64,000 bases of DNA from Zavarzinia aquatilis (GTDB lineage: Bacteria > Pseudomonadota > Alphaproteobacteria > Zavarziniales > Zavarziniaceae). Below, in pieces: positions 33,750-43,160 of this stretch. The notes beneath the pieces are model-generated. The model saw only the letters and a list, made by a program, of their open reading frames with translations, searched no databases and had not been told where the DNA came from. A program made the position numbers and the translations under genes. Where the stretch lies: contig NZ_QGLE01000002.1 of assembly GCF_003173035.1 (NCBI RefSeq), positions 434,001 through 498,000 of the forward strand. The letters are read 5' to 3'. Within the stretch, counting starts at the first letter, position 1; every line of letters starts with the position of its first letter.

Positions 33750-35132
33750 TCACGAGCTGCCGAGGCGGCGGATCGCCTGGATGGTGAGGAACTGTTCGTA
33801 GAGATTGCCGCTGTTCCAGCTCGGCTTGTAACCGCCGCCGATTTCCTCCGCCATGTAGAACCGGCTGAGGCGATTGGACTGGATGTCGTGGGCCATGCAG
33901 GACTGCACCGACCACACCACCTCGCCGTTGCCATCCTTCACGGTCTTGCCATTGCGCTCGTAACGGCCATAGGGCGCCTCGACCAGCTTCCACAGCTCGC
34001 CGCGGCGGTCATAGGTGTTGCTGACCAGGCCCTGCATGTTGCGAACGTCGACATAGGTGCGGCGCTTGCCCACCGGGGCGCGGGGGTAGCCGGTCGGCTC
34101 GGAATCAATGACCAGGACTTCAGGCTTCAGCTCATACTCATATTCATAGAAGCTGATGCCCTTGGGGCCGCCATGCACTTCCGGCTCCCAACCCGGCCGG
34201 TCACCGTGCCAGTTGGAGCCCGCCGCCGCGAGATGCGGCTTGGTGTCGACGATCTTGTAGTTGCCCCAGGTCAGCATCGGATCGCCCGCGTGCCAGGCGT
34301 CCGACAGGAACAGGGTCAGACCCGGCACCAGCGGCTCGAAACGCTGGTTGGTCGGGAAGCGGCGTTCGCGCTTGAAGGCCGGCAGGTAACCGAACAGGTC
34401 GGGGAACTTGCTCTGGTCGTAGAAATGGTTCGACAGGAAGGAGGTGCCGCGCACGTCGTTCGGGGACGAGAAGAACACCGTCTGGAAGCGCAGCATGTCG
34501 TCGAAGCCCTCGAGATAGGGCTTGTTCGGATCGCTGGTCAGGCCGGCAACGTTCTGCTCCACCCAGCAGAAATCGTATTTGTAGGCGATTTCGCCCGAAG
34601 GCGAGATGTCGCAGTCGCGCAGGGCGTAGAAACCGACATCGTTACGGCCCCACGACAACGACAGATTGGCGTAGACCTCCTCGCCGGTCTTGGCATTGGG
34701 GAAGGGATTGCCGCCGATCCAGCGCTTGCCGTCCTGGGTAACGACATTGCCAGCGCCGTCGAGCTTGGCCTTGCCGGCATTGCGGACGGTCGCCTCCAGA
34801 TACTTGTTGCTGTTCAGCACCAGGGGATCGGTCGCGGTCTTCACGATCTTGATCCGCCGGCCCATTTCCTTGATCTGCTTGAAGGTAATGGGATCGAGCA
34901 GGTCCTTGACGATATCGACATTGCCGGCATCGACGATGTCGCCGGTCTTGATCTTGCCCTTGGTATAGGCGTCGATCGACTGCAGCTCTTCCGGATAGGC
35001 CTTGGCGGTGTCCTGCGCATTGGCGATCAGCGGCCACAGCGGCTGCAGGACACCGGCGGCGACCACGCCCTTGGCAGTCCGTTCCAGGAACTGACGACGA
35101 CTGAAGCCGGCATCGTACTTGCGGATATGCAT
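33750..35132 (-). CDS. DUF1329 protein, Tat-exported (copy b)
   Basis: A 460-residue DUF1329 paralogue of copy a. Leader MHIRKYDAGFSRRQFLER with SRRQFL twin-arginine motif, hydrophobic region to about residue 40, then ANA-like cleavage site. It shares WGRND, ALRDCDISPSGEIAYKYD-type segments, GNPFPNAKTG and TWGNYKIVDTKP with the family. It follows the MMPL transporter by 43 bp and precedes the YCF48-like gene by 20 bp, so it belongs to the main operon, unlike copy a, which is behind terminators. Confidence 0.86.
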   Translation of the reverse strand: MHIRKYDAGFSRRQFLERTAKGVVAAGVLQPLWPLIANAQDTAKAYPEELQSIDAYTKGKIKTGDIVDAGNVDIVKDLLDPITFKQIKEMGRRIKIVKTATDPLVLNSNKYLEATVRNAGKAKLDGAGNVVTQDGKRWIGGNPFPNAKTGEEVYANLSLSWGRNDVGFYALRDCDISPSGEIAYKYDFCWVEQNVAGLTSDPNKPYLEGFDDMLRFQTVFFSSPNDVRGTSFLSNHFYDQSKFPDLFGYLPAFKRERRFPTNQRFEPLVPGLTLFLSDAWHAGDPMLTWGNYKIVDTKPHLAAAGSNWHGDRPGWEPEVHGGPKGISFYEYEYELKPEVLVIDSEPTGYPRAPVGKRRTYVDVRNMQGLVSNTYDRRGELWKLVEAPYGRYERNGKTVKDGNGEVVWSVQSCMAHDIQSNRLSRFYMAEEIGGGYKPSWNSGNLYEQFLTIQAIRRLGSS

Positions 35133-35175
35133 GTTTATTCCTCCCGATGGATATGGATTCTGGTCGTGCGGCGCA

Positions 35176-37626
35176 TTACTGCGCCGCCGCCATGGGCTTC
35201 AGCTCGGCCTGCTCGAGGGCGCGGCCTTCGGTGTATTGGGACAGGTCGATGGATTCGCCGACCAGCAGGTCGTCGCGGGTTACGAAGTGCGGCTTGAACA
35301 GCCAGACCATCAGCGGCACGACGACAATGGCGAGGACCATGTTGATGGTCATGACCATGACGAGGAGCAGGCCCATGTCGGCGAGGAACTTCAGGTCCGA
35401 CAGGAAATACCAGGGCAGGATGCCGACCGCGACGATGGAGGCGGTGAAGAAGATCGCCTTGCCGGTGGTCATGATCGCCGCGCGGATGGCGTGATCGTAA
35501 CGCTTGGTCGCCTGATATTCCTCGCAGATGCGCGAGAGCAGATAGATGCCGTAGTCGATGCCGACGCCGATGCCGATCGAGGCGATGGGCAGGGTGTTGA
35601 CGTCGAGGCCGATGCCGAGTTCGACCATCACCGCGCCCAGATACAGGTTGGCAAGGTTCACCGGGATCAGCAGGAAGAAGCCGGCGGTGATCGAGCGATA
35701 GGCCAGCGCGCAACCGATCAGGATGACGAGGTTGAGCGCGCCGAGGATGATGTATTCGTAATGCGCGACGGTGTCGTTGATCGACTGCTGCAGGGCGATC
35801 GTGCCCGTCGCCAGCCGGATGGTGAAGGCGGGGTGATCGGCACCCACCATTTCGACCGCCTTGCGCACCTGGGCCAGGGCGTGATCGACCGTTTCCTGCT
35901 TGTTGTCCTTGTACCAGAGCGAGACCGTGGCGTTCTGCTGCTCGAAGTCGGTGACATGCAGGAAGGCCTTCGGGCTGGTGCCCAGCATGACCGCGCCCAC
36001 CGCCGCGCCCGTCGCCTCGTTGGTCGGATCGAGCGGCGACCACTTCGGGTTGCCGCCGGCGAACAGGCGGTTGGCCTCGGGCAGATAGTCGGCGAAGGAC
36101 AGGCTCGCGCGGGGCGGATTGTCCATGTGCTCGATCAGATACTGCAGCTTGGCCATGATCGCGATCGTCTCGGCCTGGCGGGCGACGCGGTCGGGATTGG
36201 TCTGGTTCTTGGCCTCGAGCACGATCTCGAGCGTGTTCACGCCGGGGAAGCTGCGATTGATCGCCGCGACCGCCGTGTTGAACTCGCCATCTTCCTTGAG
36301 GATGTTGCTGCCCTCGACCGGGTTGCCGACCTTCATCTGCAGGAACTCGTAGGTCGAGACCCCGGTGATGATCAGGAACACGACCGTCGTGACACGGGCC
36401 GCGCGGCCATAGGTCAGCGTGGCGACATGGCCGAGGAAGCGCTTGATGGCAGCGTGCAGGCCGTGGTCGCCGTCGGCGCCGGTGATCTGGCGCACATTCT
36501 TCGGCGGCGGCAGGAACGAGAGCACCAGCGGCGACAGGAAGACGTTGGCCGGCACCAGCATGGCCGCCCACCAGCCGCAGAACACCGCGAAGCGTTCCAT
36601 GGCAGGGATCGGCGCGACGGCGATGAGCAGCAGGCCGGCGACATCGGTGAAAATGCCGAGCACGGAAGGCGCCATCATGACCGAGAGCGCGATTTCCGCC
36701 GCCTTCCGGCGGTTACCGACATGCAGATAAATCTCGTAATAGCGCTCGGTGAACTGCACGCAATGACTGAACGAGCGCGCGACGAGCAGCAGCGGCACGA
36801 CCATGATCAGCGGCTCGATCGCAAGGCCGAGCCAGCCGACGAAGCCGAAGCCCCAGATCGCCGTGACCACGGAGGTGACGAGCGGCGAGAGCACGCCCGC
36901 GAGATTGCGCATGTAGAGCACGAGGCAGAGGATGAGAGCGATGCCGGTGATGGCGAAGATGCCGATCATCTGCTGCTGGTAGCGATAGACCCATCCGGTC
37001 AGGGCCGGCATACCCGCCATATGCACTTCATGCTGACCGTCGCGCGCCTTCTCGACGATGCCCTGGAGATATTCGAAAGTCTGACCGTAATCGAGCAGGC
37101 GCTCGATGAAGGTCGCCGTGATGATGGTCGCGGTACCGTCCTGCGAAATGTAAAAGCGGCGGGCCAGCGGCGCCATGTCGACCCGGCGCTTGAACTCTTC
37201 GATGTCGGCGGCGCTCTTCGGCGCCGAATCGCCCATGACCGGCTGGGTGTCGATGCCATAGGGGGTCGCCTCGGCGTAGCGCACTTTCTCGGTCGAGATC
37301 GAGATCACCTGGTCATGGTCGACCGCGGGCGCCAGGTCGACGTCACGGGTCAGGTTCCAGATCTTCTGCAGGGTCTCGACGTTATAGATATCGCCGTCGG
37401 TGCGCTTGACCATGATGGTCACGGTCAGCGGATTGCCGAAATTCGGGTGATCCTTGAACGTCTCGACGAAGGGATGCTCGGCCGGCAACAGGTCGGAGAA
37501 GATGGTCTTCAGCTCGACATTGCGGCAGCCCCACCCGAAGAAGGCCGTGATGAGGGCGATGACGAGAATCGAGATGCCCCGATTGTTCATGATCGCGTGT
37601 GAGAGGCGGTAACTGAAGTTCTGCAC
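35176..37626 (-). CDS. RND/MMPL-family transporter
   Basis: An 816-residue inner-membrane transporter of the MMPL/RND class. TM1 is about residues 13-32; a large periplasmic domain follows (about 35-225), then five helices near 230-370, a second periplasmic domain and a final helix group after about 640. The segment GIGVGIDYGIYLLSRICEEY near residue 670 is typical of MMPL/RND sterol-sensing-like regions. The start is GTG at 37626 with GGAAGG upstream. It is the first gene of the region D operon. Proteins like this move lipids, hopanoids or hydrophobic substrates. The upstream gap has a 14-bp quasi-palindrome shared with 63084-63097. Confidence 0.9.
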   Translation of the reverse strand: MQNFSYRLSHAIMNNRGISILVIALITAFFGWGCRNVELKTIFSDLLPAEHPFVETFKDHPNFGNPLTVTIMVKRTDGDIYNVETLQKIWNLTRDVDLAPAVDHDQVISISTEKVRYAEATPYGIDTQPVMGDSAPKSAADIEEFKRRVDMAPLARRFYISQDGTATIITATFIERLLDYGQTFEYLQGIVEKARDGQHEVHMAGMPALTGWVYRYQQQMIGIFAITGIALILCLVLYMRNLAGVLSPLVTSVVTAIWGFGFVGWLGLAIEPLIMVVPLLLVARSFSHCVQFTERYYEIYLHVGNRRKAAEIALSVMMAPSVLGIFTDVAGLLLIAVAPIPAMERFAVFCGWWAAMLVPANVFLSPLVLSFLPPPKNVRQITGADGDHGLHAAIKRFLGHVATLTYGRAARVTTVVFLIITGVSTYEFLQMKVGNPVEGSNILKEDGEFNTAVAAINRSFPGVNTLEIVLEAKNQTNPDRVARQAETIAIMAKLQYLIEHMDNPPRASLSFADYLPEANRLFAGGNPKWSPLDPTNEATGAAVGAVMLGTSPKAFLHVTDFEQQNATVSLWYKDNKQETVDHALAQVRKAVEMVGADHPAFTIRLATGTIALQQSINDTVAHYEYIILGALNLVILIGCALAYRSITAGFFLLIPVNLANLYLGAVMVELGIGLDVNTLPIASIGIGVGIDYGIYLLSRICEEYQATKRYDHAIRAAIMTTGKAIFFTASIVAVGILPWYFLSDLKFLADMGLLLVMVMTINMVLAIVVVPLMVWLFKPHFVTRDDLLVGESIDLSQYTEGRALEQAELKPMAAAQ

Positions 37627-37879
37627 CTTCGCGAACCTTCCGCTGGAATAAGCACGAGATGGGGGCTAACCGTCGTCGATGGCGACGGCCGGCGCCGGGG
37701 GATGCCGCGCCGCGGGGCGCGCCGGATCAGGCGAAGGCTTCGGCCCCGCCGGTGGTAATTGATCTGATTACTGTTCGGAACCGGGCAAACCGATGCCCCG
37801 CGCGCAGACGTCCCGTCATCGCTTCCTTCCCCAGCCGCATGTCTTACGACTTATGTTGTTAGTTCGATTCCCGCCGATG

Positions 37880-37893
37880 GTACGCATACGAAC
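37880..37893. promoter_or_regulatory. Shared quasi-palindrome upstream of the MMPL operon
   Basis: GTACGCATACGAAC is an imperfect palindrome (10 of 14 positions self-complementary) located about 250 bp before the MMPL start, in a 434-bp gap that contains no gene. The identical 14-mer recurs at 63084-63097 in another promoter region. A TetR-type operator is a fair guess. Confidence 0.5.
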
Positions 37894-37998
37894 GGAAATC
37901 ATTCTTGCCTGCAGAATGGCCGTCGCGGTTGGGTATTGGACCAGCCAGAAGGTTGGCCCCTGCCCCCGTTTCGGTTTGAACCGCGGGAGCCTGGCGGC

Positions 37999-38032
37999 AA
38001 AAAGAAAGCGGCGCGGGAATGACCCGCGCCGC
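37999..38032 (-). terminator. Terminator of the ring-cleavage operon
   Basis: GCGGCGCGGG and CCCGCGCCGC pair perfectly over AATGA. On the minus strand the stem is followed by TTTCTTTTTG. It lies 29 bp past the last gene (acyl-CoA ligase) of the 47969-38061 operon. Confidence 0.8.
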
Positions 38033-38060
38033 ACGGCGTTACTTCAGGAAAAAATGAGGA

Positions 38061-39776
38061 TCAGGCGAGGTCGGCGAACTGGCTTTCCGCGAACTCCTGC
38101 GGAGCGGATTGCTCGCCCCTTGCCTCTTCAGTGCGGCGCAGATCGACGCGGCGGATCTTGCCAGAGATCGTCTTCGGCAACTCCTCGACGAATTCAAGGC
38201 GGCGCACCCGCTTGTAGGGTGCGAGGCGGGCGCGCAGATGGACATAGATCGAGCGCGCGGTGGCTTCGTCCGGTGCCGCGCCCGCGGCGAGAATGACGAA
38301 GGCCTTGGGCACGGCGAGGCGCAAAGGATCGGGCGACGGCACCACTGCCGCCTCGGCCACCGCCTCATGTTCGATCAGAATGCTCTCCAGCTCGAACGGG
38401 CTGATGCGGTAATCCGATGCCTTGAAGACATCGTCCGCCCGGCCGACGAAGGTCAGATAGCCTTCCGCGTCGCGCTCCGCGACATCGCCCGTGCGATAGA
38501 CCTCGCCATCGGTTGCGGTCATCCGCCCCTCGACCTCGTAACCGAGCATCAACCCGGCCGGGCGCGCGTCGCCCGATAGCGGCAGGCAAACCTCGCCCTC
38601 ACCCGCGACATTGTCGTCGGCGTCGAGCAGCACATGGCCGTAGCCCGGCAGGGACCGACCCATGGAGCCGACCTTCAGCTTCTGCCCCGGCGGATTGCCG
38701 ATCTGCGCCGTGGTTTCGGTCTGGCCATAGCCATCGCGGATGGTCAGGCCCCACACGCGCTCGACATGTTCGATCACCTCGGGGTTCAGGGGTTCGCCCG
38801 CCGAACACAATTCCCGCAAGGCGGTCTTCCAGCCGGCCATGTCCTGCTGGATCAACATGCGCCAGACCGTGGGCGGCGCGCACATGGTGGTAACGCCTGT
38901 CGTTGCCAGAACGTCGAGAAGCTGACGCGCATTGAAGCGCGGCTGGGTGACGATGAAAACCGTCGCGCCCGCGTTCCAGGGCGCGAAGAACGAGCTCCAG
39001 GCATGTTTGGCCCAGCCCGGCGACGAGATGTTCAGATGCACGTCGCCCGGCTGCAGGCCCAGCCAATACATGGTGCTGAGGGCACCGACCGGATAGCTCT
39101 GGTGCGAATGAACCACCAGCTTCGGCTTCGCCGTCGTGCCCGAGGTGAAATAGAGCAGCATCGGATCGGTCGCCGGGGTCGGCGCATCGGCGACGAAAGC
39201 AGAATCATGGCTGCCGTCATGAGCCGCGGCGAGGCTGGTCCAGCCCGGCGCGCTGCCGTCGACGACGATGCGGCCGACCGCGTCGACACCGGGCAGGCCG
39301 GAGAATTTGCCGGTCTGGGCGGCGTCCGTGACGATGTGGCGGACACGGCCCCGGGCGAGGCGATCGGCCAAATCCTCGGGCGTCAGCAGGGTCGTCGCCG
39401 GGATGATCACCGCCCCCAGCTTGATCGCGGCCAACATGCATTCCCACAAGGGCACGACGTTACCGAGCAGCAGCAGGATGCGCTCGCCACGTTTCACGCC
39501 CTGCGCCCGCAGAAAATTCGCGACCCGGTTGGATGCCGCCGACATCTGCGCGAAGGTGACGGAGATTTCCGCCCCCTCCGGATCGTGGATGCGCAGCGCC
39601 GGACGGTCGCGGAATTCGGCCTCGGTCGCCAGGACGGCGTCGAACCAGTCGAGCGCCCAGTTGAAGTGCCGCGGCCGGGGCCAGCGGAAGCCGGCGAAGG
39701 CGGTATCGTAATCGGTGCGGTGGCGCAGCAGGAAGGCGCGCGCCTCGGCGAAGGTGGGGGCCTGTTCGATGGCCAT
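38061..39776 (-). CDS. AMP-dependent acyl-CoA ligase (benzoate/2-aminobenzoate-CoA ligase type)
   Basis: A 571-residue adenylate-forming ligase (AMP-binding family). The phosphate loop is YFTSGTTAKPK, with PGWAKHAW, DGYGQTETT, the hinge VYRTGDVAERDAEGY and catalytic lysine region PKTISGKIRRVDLR near the C-terminus. Length and the LNISSPGWAKHAW segment place it with aryl- or medium-chain acyl-CoA ligases. Start 39776 gives MAIEQAP. It is last in the meta-cleavage operon, 2 bp after the hydratase. It may activate the short-chain acid released by the hydrolase (isobutyrate in p-cumate breakdown) or an aromatic acid. p-Cymene operons also carry a ligase (CymE). Confidence 0.87.
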   Translation of the reverse strand: MAIEQAPTFAEARAFLLRHRTDYDTAFAGFRWPRPRHFNWALDWFDAVLATEAEFRDRPALRIHDPEGAEISVTFAQMSAASNRVANFLRAQGVKRGERILLLLGNVVPLWECMLAAIKLGAVIIPATTLLTPEDLADRLARGRVRHIVTDAAQTGKFSGLPGVDAVGRIVVDGSAPGWTSLAAAHDGSHDSAFVADAPTPATDPMLLYFTSGTTAKPKLVVHSHQSYPVGALSTMYWLGLQPGDVHLNISSPGWAKHAWSSFFAPWNAGATVFIVTQPRFNARQLLDVLATTGVTTMCAPPTVWRMLIQQDMAGWKTALRELCSAGEPLNPEVIEHVERVWGLTIRDGYGQTETTAQIGNPPGQKLKVGSMGRSLPGYGHVLLDADDNVAGEGEVCLPLSGDARPAGLMLGYEVEGRMTATDGEVYRTGDVAERDAEGYLTFVGRADDVFKASDYRISPFELESILIEHEAVAEAAVVPSPDPLRLAVPKAFVILAAGAAPDEATARSIYVHLRARLAPYKRVRRLEFVEELPKTISGKIRRVDLRRTEEARGEQSAPQEFAESQFADLA

Positions 39777-39778
39777 GA

Positions 39779-40573
39779 TCAATCTTCCTTGTTGGCGGCG
39801 AAGGCGGCCCGGACCATGCCCAGCCCTTCGATGGCGGCCTCGTAGCAACGGCCGCGTTCCACGGTGACCATGGGGCCGAGGGCCCCGGACAGGACGGTAT
39901 CCCCGGCCAGCAGCGGCCGGCCGAGCCGCGCCATGGTCTGCGCCAGCCACAGGGTGGCATTCAGCGGGTGCCCGAGGCAGGCGGAACCGACACCGGCGGA
40001 AACCTGCCGGCCGCCCTCGGTCATCGCCATCTTGGCGTCGCGCAGCTCGATATCCTTCAGGAGGCGCGGCGTGGTGCCGAGGACATAGAGGCCGGATGAG
40101 GCATTGTCGGCCACCGTGTCGAGGAAGCTGATCTTCCAGTCGGCAATGCGGGAATCGACGATCTCGATCGCCGGCAGGGCGAAGTCGATCGCCCGCAGCA
40201 GGTCGGCGACGGTCAGGCGCTCGTCGGTCAGATCGCGGCCGAGGACGAAGGCGACCTCAGCCTCCACCTTCGGCTGGATCAGCCGGTCGGCGGCGACGTC
40301 CCAGCCATCGGGCACCGCCATGTCGTCGAACAACATGCCGTAGTCCGGCTGGTCGACGCCGAGCTGGCGCTGCACCGCGGGCGAAGTCAGGCCGATCTTG
40401 CGCCCGACCAGTCGCCGCCCCTCGGCGAGGCGCCGGTTTGTGTTGACCTCCTGGATCGCATAGGCGCCCGAAGGGCCATCGGCAATTTCGGTCTTGATCG
40501 GCGAAATGGCGGCGCGGTCACGGCCGGCGGCGTCCAGCCGGTCGGCCAGCGCCTGAATGATGCTGTCGCTCAT
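39779..40573 (-). CDS. 2-hydroxypenta-2,4-dienoate hydratase
   Basis: A 264-residue hydratase of the MhpD/XylJ/DmpE/TesE family, which adds water to 2-hydroxypentadienoate to give 4-hydroxy-2-oxovalerate. Signature elements are GRKIGLTSPAVQRQLGVDQPDYG, the metal-binding KVEAEVAFVLGRDL with acidic residues, and PAIEIVDSRI. It follows the ring-fission hydrolase by 7 bp. The next enzymes, aldolase and acylating aldehyde dehydrogenase, are absent from the window, so this product must be processed elsewhere. Confidence 0.92.
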   Translation of the reverse strand: MSDSIIQALADRLDAAGRDRAAISPIKTEIADGPSGAYAIQEVNTNRRLAEGRRLVGRKIGLTSPAVQRQLGVDQPDYGMLFDDMAVPDGWDVAADRLIQPKVEAEVAFVLGRDLTDERLTVADLLRAIDFALPAIEIVDSRIADWKISFLDTVADNASSGLYVLGTTPRLLKDIELRDAKMAMTEGGRQVSAGVGSACLGHPLNATLWLAQTMARLGRPLLAGDTVLSGALGPMVTVERGRCYEAAIEGLGMVRAAFAANKED

Positions 40574-40580
40574 GATCCGG

Positions 40581-41405
40581 TCAATCCGCGATGAAGTCGG
40601 CGACGAGCTTGTTGAAACGCGCCGCGTGCTCGATCTGCGCCCAGTGGCCGCACTGGCCGAAGACGTGAAGTTCCGAGCGCTCGATCAGCCGGTGCAGCCC
40701 GAGCGAGACGTCGAGCGGCACCACCTTGTCGTCGCGGCCATGGATGATCAGGGTGTGGTGCTGCACCTTGGCGATCTCGGCCGGATCGCTGCCCAGCGCG
40801 TCGAGCCAGCGCTGATGCGGCTTCGGGAACAGGGCGGCGAAGGATTCCTGGAACCCCGGCCGAATGCTGGCCTGATAGCGCAGCTCGGCCAGTTCGTCGG
40901 TCACCAGCCGGCGGTCATAGGCGAAAATGTCGAGAAGACCCTTCATCGCCTCGAAGGACGGCTCGTAACCCCAGACGGCGGCGAGTCCATCGGTCACCGG
41001 GAAGGTGAGGCCGGCGCTGCCCATCAGGACAAGGCGGCCGACCCGGTCGGGATACTGGATCGCCATGGCGAGGGCGATGGCCCCGCCGAAGGAATTGCCG
41101 ACGATATCGACCTGCGGCAGGCCGAGTTCGTCCATCAGATCGACCAGCTGCCGGATCCAGGCTGCGCGGGAATAGGCGAAACCCTCCGGCCGGTCGGTGT
41201 AACCGAAACCGACCATGTCGGGCGCGAGCACGCGCACGCGCTTGGCGAGGTCCGGCATCACCAGGCGCCAGTTGGCCCAGCCGGTCACGCCGGGGCCGGA
41301 GCCGTGGATCAGCACCACGGGCTTGCCTTCGCCAAGGTCGTGGCAATTGGTGTTGAAGCTGCCGGTCCGGATCGAACGGGCGATTTCGGGGCTTTGCGTC
41401 GTCAT
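40581..41405 (-). CDS. Meta-cleavage product hydrolase (alpha/beta hydrolase)
   Basis: A 274-residue alpha/beta hydrolase of the DmpD/TodF/CmtE/BphD group that cleaves the C-C bond of 2-hydroxy-6-oxo-dienoates. The oxyanion segment HGSGPGVTGWANW, nucleophile elbow VGNSFGGA, acid in HGRDDKVVP and histidine in GQCGHWAQIE are in order. Context (extradiol dioxygenase upstream, hydratase downstream) fits a ring-fission hydrolase releasing a short acid and 2-hydroxypentadienoate. Confidence 0.91.
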   Translation of the reverse strand: MTTQSPEIARSIRTGSFNTNCHDLGEGKPVVLIHGSGPGVTGWANWRLVMPDLAKRVRVLAPDMVGFGYTDRPEGFAYSRAAWIRQLVDLMDELGLPQVDIVGNSFGGAIALAMAIQYPDRVGRLVLMGSAGLTFPVTDGLAAVWGYEPSFEAMKGLLDIFAYDRRLVTDELAELRYQASIRPGFQESFAALFPKPHQRWLDALGSDPAEIAKVQHHTLIIHGRDDKVVPLDVSLGLHRLIERSELHVFGQCGHWAQIEHAARFNKLVADFIAD

Positions 41406-41436
41406 GGTCGTTTCCTCTGGTTTCCTCTTGTTTCGC

Positions 41437-42294
41437 TCAGGCGCCCTTGATCAGGCCGCCGGGCCTCGCGCCCCACATGCACAGGCTGGCGGGCTCGAAC
41501 GAGAAGCTGCGCGGGCGATGGCTGGCCTCGTCCTTGATCTCGTCGACGCCGCAGGAATATTCGAAGACCATGCCGTCCGGTCCCCGGAAGTAGATGAAAT
41601 TGGCGCCCGAGGTCGGGTGGCGGCCGGGGCCGAAGACGATGGGCACGTTATTCCGGCGCAGCAGGTGATAGTTGCGCAGCACGTCGCCGCGCTCTGCCAC
41701 CTGATGGTTGATGTGCTGGATACCCGGCCCCGCCGCCCGCACCAGGGCGAGCGTGTGGTGGATCGCGTTGATCCGCATCAGCGGAATGTCGCCGATGCGA
41801 TCGCTGACCCGGGCGTTACAGACCCGGGTCCAGAAGATCTCGTCGCGCACTGGATCGGTCGAATTCAGGCCGATGTGGTTGAAACCGGTGATCGCCGCGT
41901 CCCGCGCGCCGACATAGCGCGGCCCGCGATATTCGGGCTTCAGCACGAGTTCGATGCGGTTACCACTGGGATCGTCGAAGGCGATGAAATCCTTCACCTT
42001 GCGCTCCGCCGCCCCGCCGGCCGTGCCGGCGCTGACCCTGTGGCCCAGGGCTTCGAGGCTGGCGGCGGCGGCCTCCAGTTCGGCGGCATCCGCGACCTCG
42101 AAGGCGGCGGTCTGATCGGCCGGATCGCCCGCGACATAGCACAGCGTATGCGCCCGCGCGTCGGAGCGGAGATAGAGCGACTTCGCCGTCCGCTCCGTCA
42201 CCTCGAGGCCGAGGACACGGGTCGCGAAATCCTCGGCCAGCGCAAGGTCGGGCGTGCCGAGGCGGATATAGGTGATATCGTCGAGACGGATCAT
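41437..42294 (-). CDS. Type I extradiol ring-cleavage dioxygenase, catalytic subunit
   Basis: A 285-residue two-domain VOC protein like BphC/CmtC. In the C-terminal domain the Fe(II) ligands are His140 (FNHIGLNS), His194 (IQHINHQV) and Glu245 (MVFEYS), with an acid-base histidine in INAIHHTLAL. The start at 42294 overlaps the previous gene as ATGA; a longer start at 42315 is less likely. It would cleave a ring diol adjacent to a hydroxyl, opening a carboxylated catechol in the p-cumate-like reading. It is made together with a ligand-deficient relative from the preceding gene. Confidence 0.9.
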   Translation of the reverse strand: MIRLDDITYIRLGTPDLALAEDFATRVLGLEVTERTAKSLYLRSDARAHTLCYVAGDPADQTAAFEVADAAELEAAAASLEALGHRVSAGTAGGAAERKVKDFIAFDDPSGNRIELVLKPEYRGPRYVGARDAAITGFNHIGLNSTDPVRDEIFWTRVCNARVSDRIGDIPLMRINAIHHTLALVRAAGPGIQHINHQVAERGDVLRNYHLLRRNNVPIVFGPGRHPTSGANFIYFRGPDGMVFEYSCGVDEIKDEASHRPRSFSFEPASLCMWGARPGGLIKGA

Positions 42295-43160
42295 CGGCCG
42301 GCCTCCGTGCGCCATTCGGGAACATCGGTGCAGACGCTGCCCCAGGTGCAGAGCGAGCTTTCGGTCAAGGCAAAGCGGCGCGGCCGCAGCGGCTTCGGCC
42401 CGACCTTGTCATCACCGGCCAGCAGGGTGAAAATATGCCCCTCCGGCCCCGCGAGATGCAGGAAGGCGAGGCCCGAGACTGCCTGACAGCCCGGCCCCTG
42501 CAGCACGCGGACCTGACGCTCGCCCGCGAAATAGAGCGCCTGCATCACATGATCGAGGCCTTCGACCGTGAAGGCGACGTTCAGGATGCCGGGGCGCGCC
42601 GCCGGATGCAGGGCGATACGGTGGTGGTGCCCGTCGATACGCAGATAGGCGATATCGCCGACATAATCGCTGATCACGGCGCCAAGGGCCTGCCAGAAGG
42701 CGAGATCGCCGGAGAGATCGGTGGAGCGCAGGCCAATGCTGTGCAGGCCGGTGATGCCGCTGTCGCGCAGCAGATGGCAGCGCCGGCCGTTGAAATGGGG
42801 TCGCAGCACGAGGTCGAGCGCATTGCCGCTGCGGTCGGCGGTCAGCAGGGCGGCATCGACGTGGCGCGCGCGGCATTCGGCGGGGCTGGCCCGGCGGGCG
42901 GCAAAGCCGGCGGCGGTCAGGGCCGCCTCCGCCGCGTCGAGGGCGGCGTCGTCCCGCAGCTCGAAGCCGGCGGCGGCCTTGGCGTCGGCGGCGATGAAGG
43001 ACAGGTCGTTCTGGTGCTGGCTCGCCCTGAAGCAGGCGGCGCCTTCGGTGGCGGGGCCGGGCGGCAGCCCCAGGATATCGCCCGCGAACTGGCCGGCGAC
43101 GGCGCGATCCGTCACGGGCAGGCGCGCATAGGCTGGCGCGACGAGAAGGGGTTCGGTCAC
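42291..43160 (-). CDS. VOC-family partner protein, extradiol-like but lacking iron ligands
   Basis: A 289-residue VOC protein plainly related to the downstream dioxygenase: both have the segments LHSIGLRS or FNHIGLNS and the tail SFxxxSLCTWG. Aligned by residue number, His140 is kept, but His194 is Asn and Glu245 is Thr. Two of three iron ligands are gone, so catalysis is unlikely. It may be a non-catalytic subunit, or bind another cofactor. The GTG start overlaps the TetR stop (GTGA), and its stop overlaps the catalytic gene start, so the pair should be made in equal amounts. Confidence 0.78.
   Translation of the reverse strand: MTEPLLVAPAYARLPVTDRAVAGQFAGDILGLPPGPATEGAACFRASQHQNDLSFIAADAKAAAGFELRDDAALDAAEAALTAAGFAARRASPAECRARHVDAALLTADRSGNALDLVLRPHFNGRRCHLLRDSGITGLHSIGLRSTDLSGDLAFWQALGAVISDYVGDIAYLRIDGHHHRIALHPAARPGILNVAFTVEGLDHVMQALYFAGERQVRVLQGPGCQAVSGLAFLHLAGPEGHIFTLLAGDDKVGPKPLRPRRFALTESSLCTWGSVCTDVPEWRTEAGR

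Noticed and set aside
30826-33801. Plus-strand frame of 991 codons opposite the DUF1302 and YCF48-like genes
   Set aside because: No recognisable domain; the minus-strand genes have signal peptides and family features.
38061-39950. Longer acyl-CoA ligase start overlapping the hydratase
   Set aside because: It would overlap the hydratase by 170 bp; the start at 39776 leaves a 2-bp gap and a normal N-terminus.
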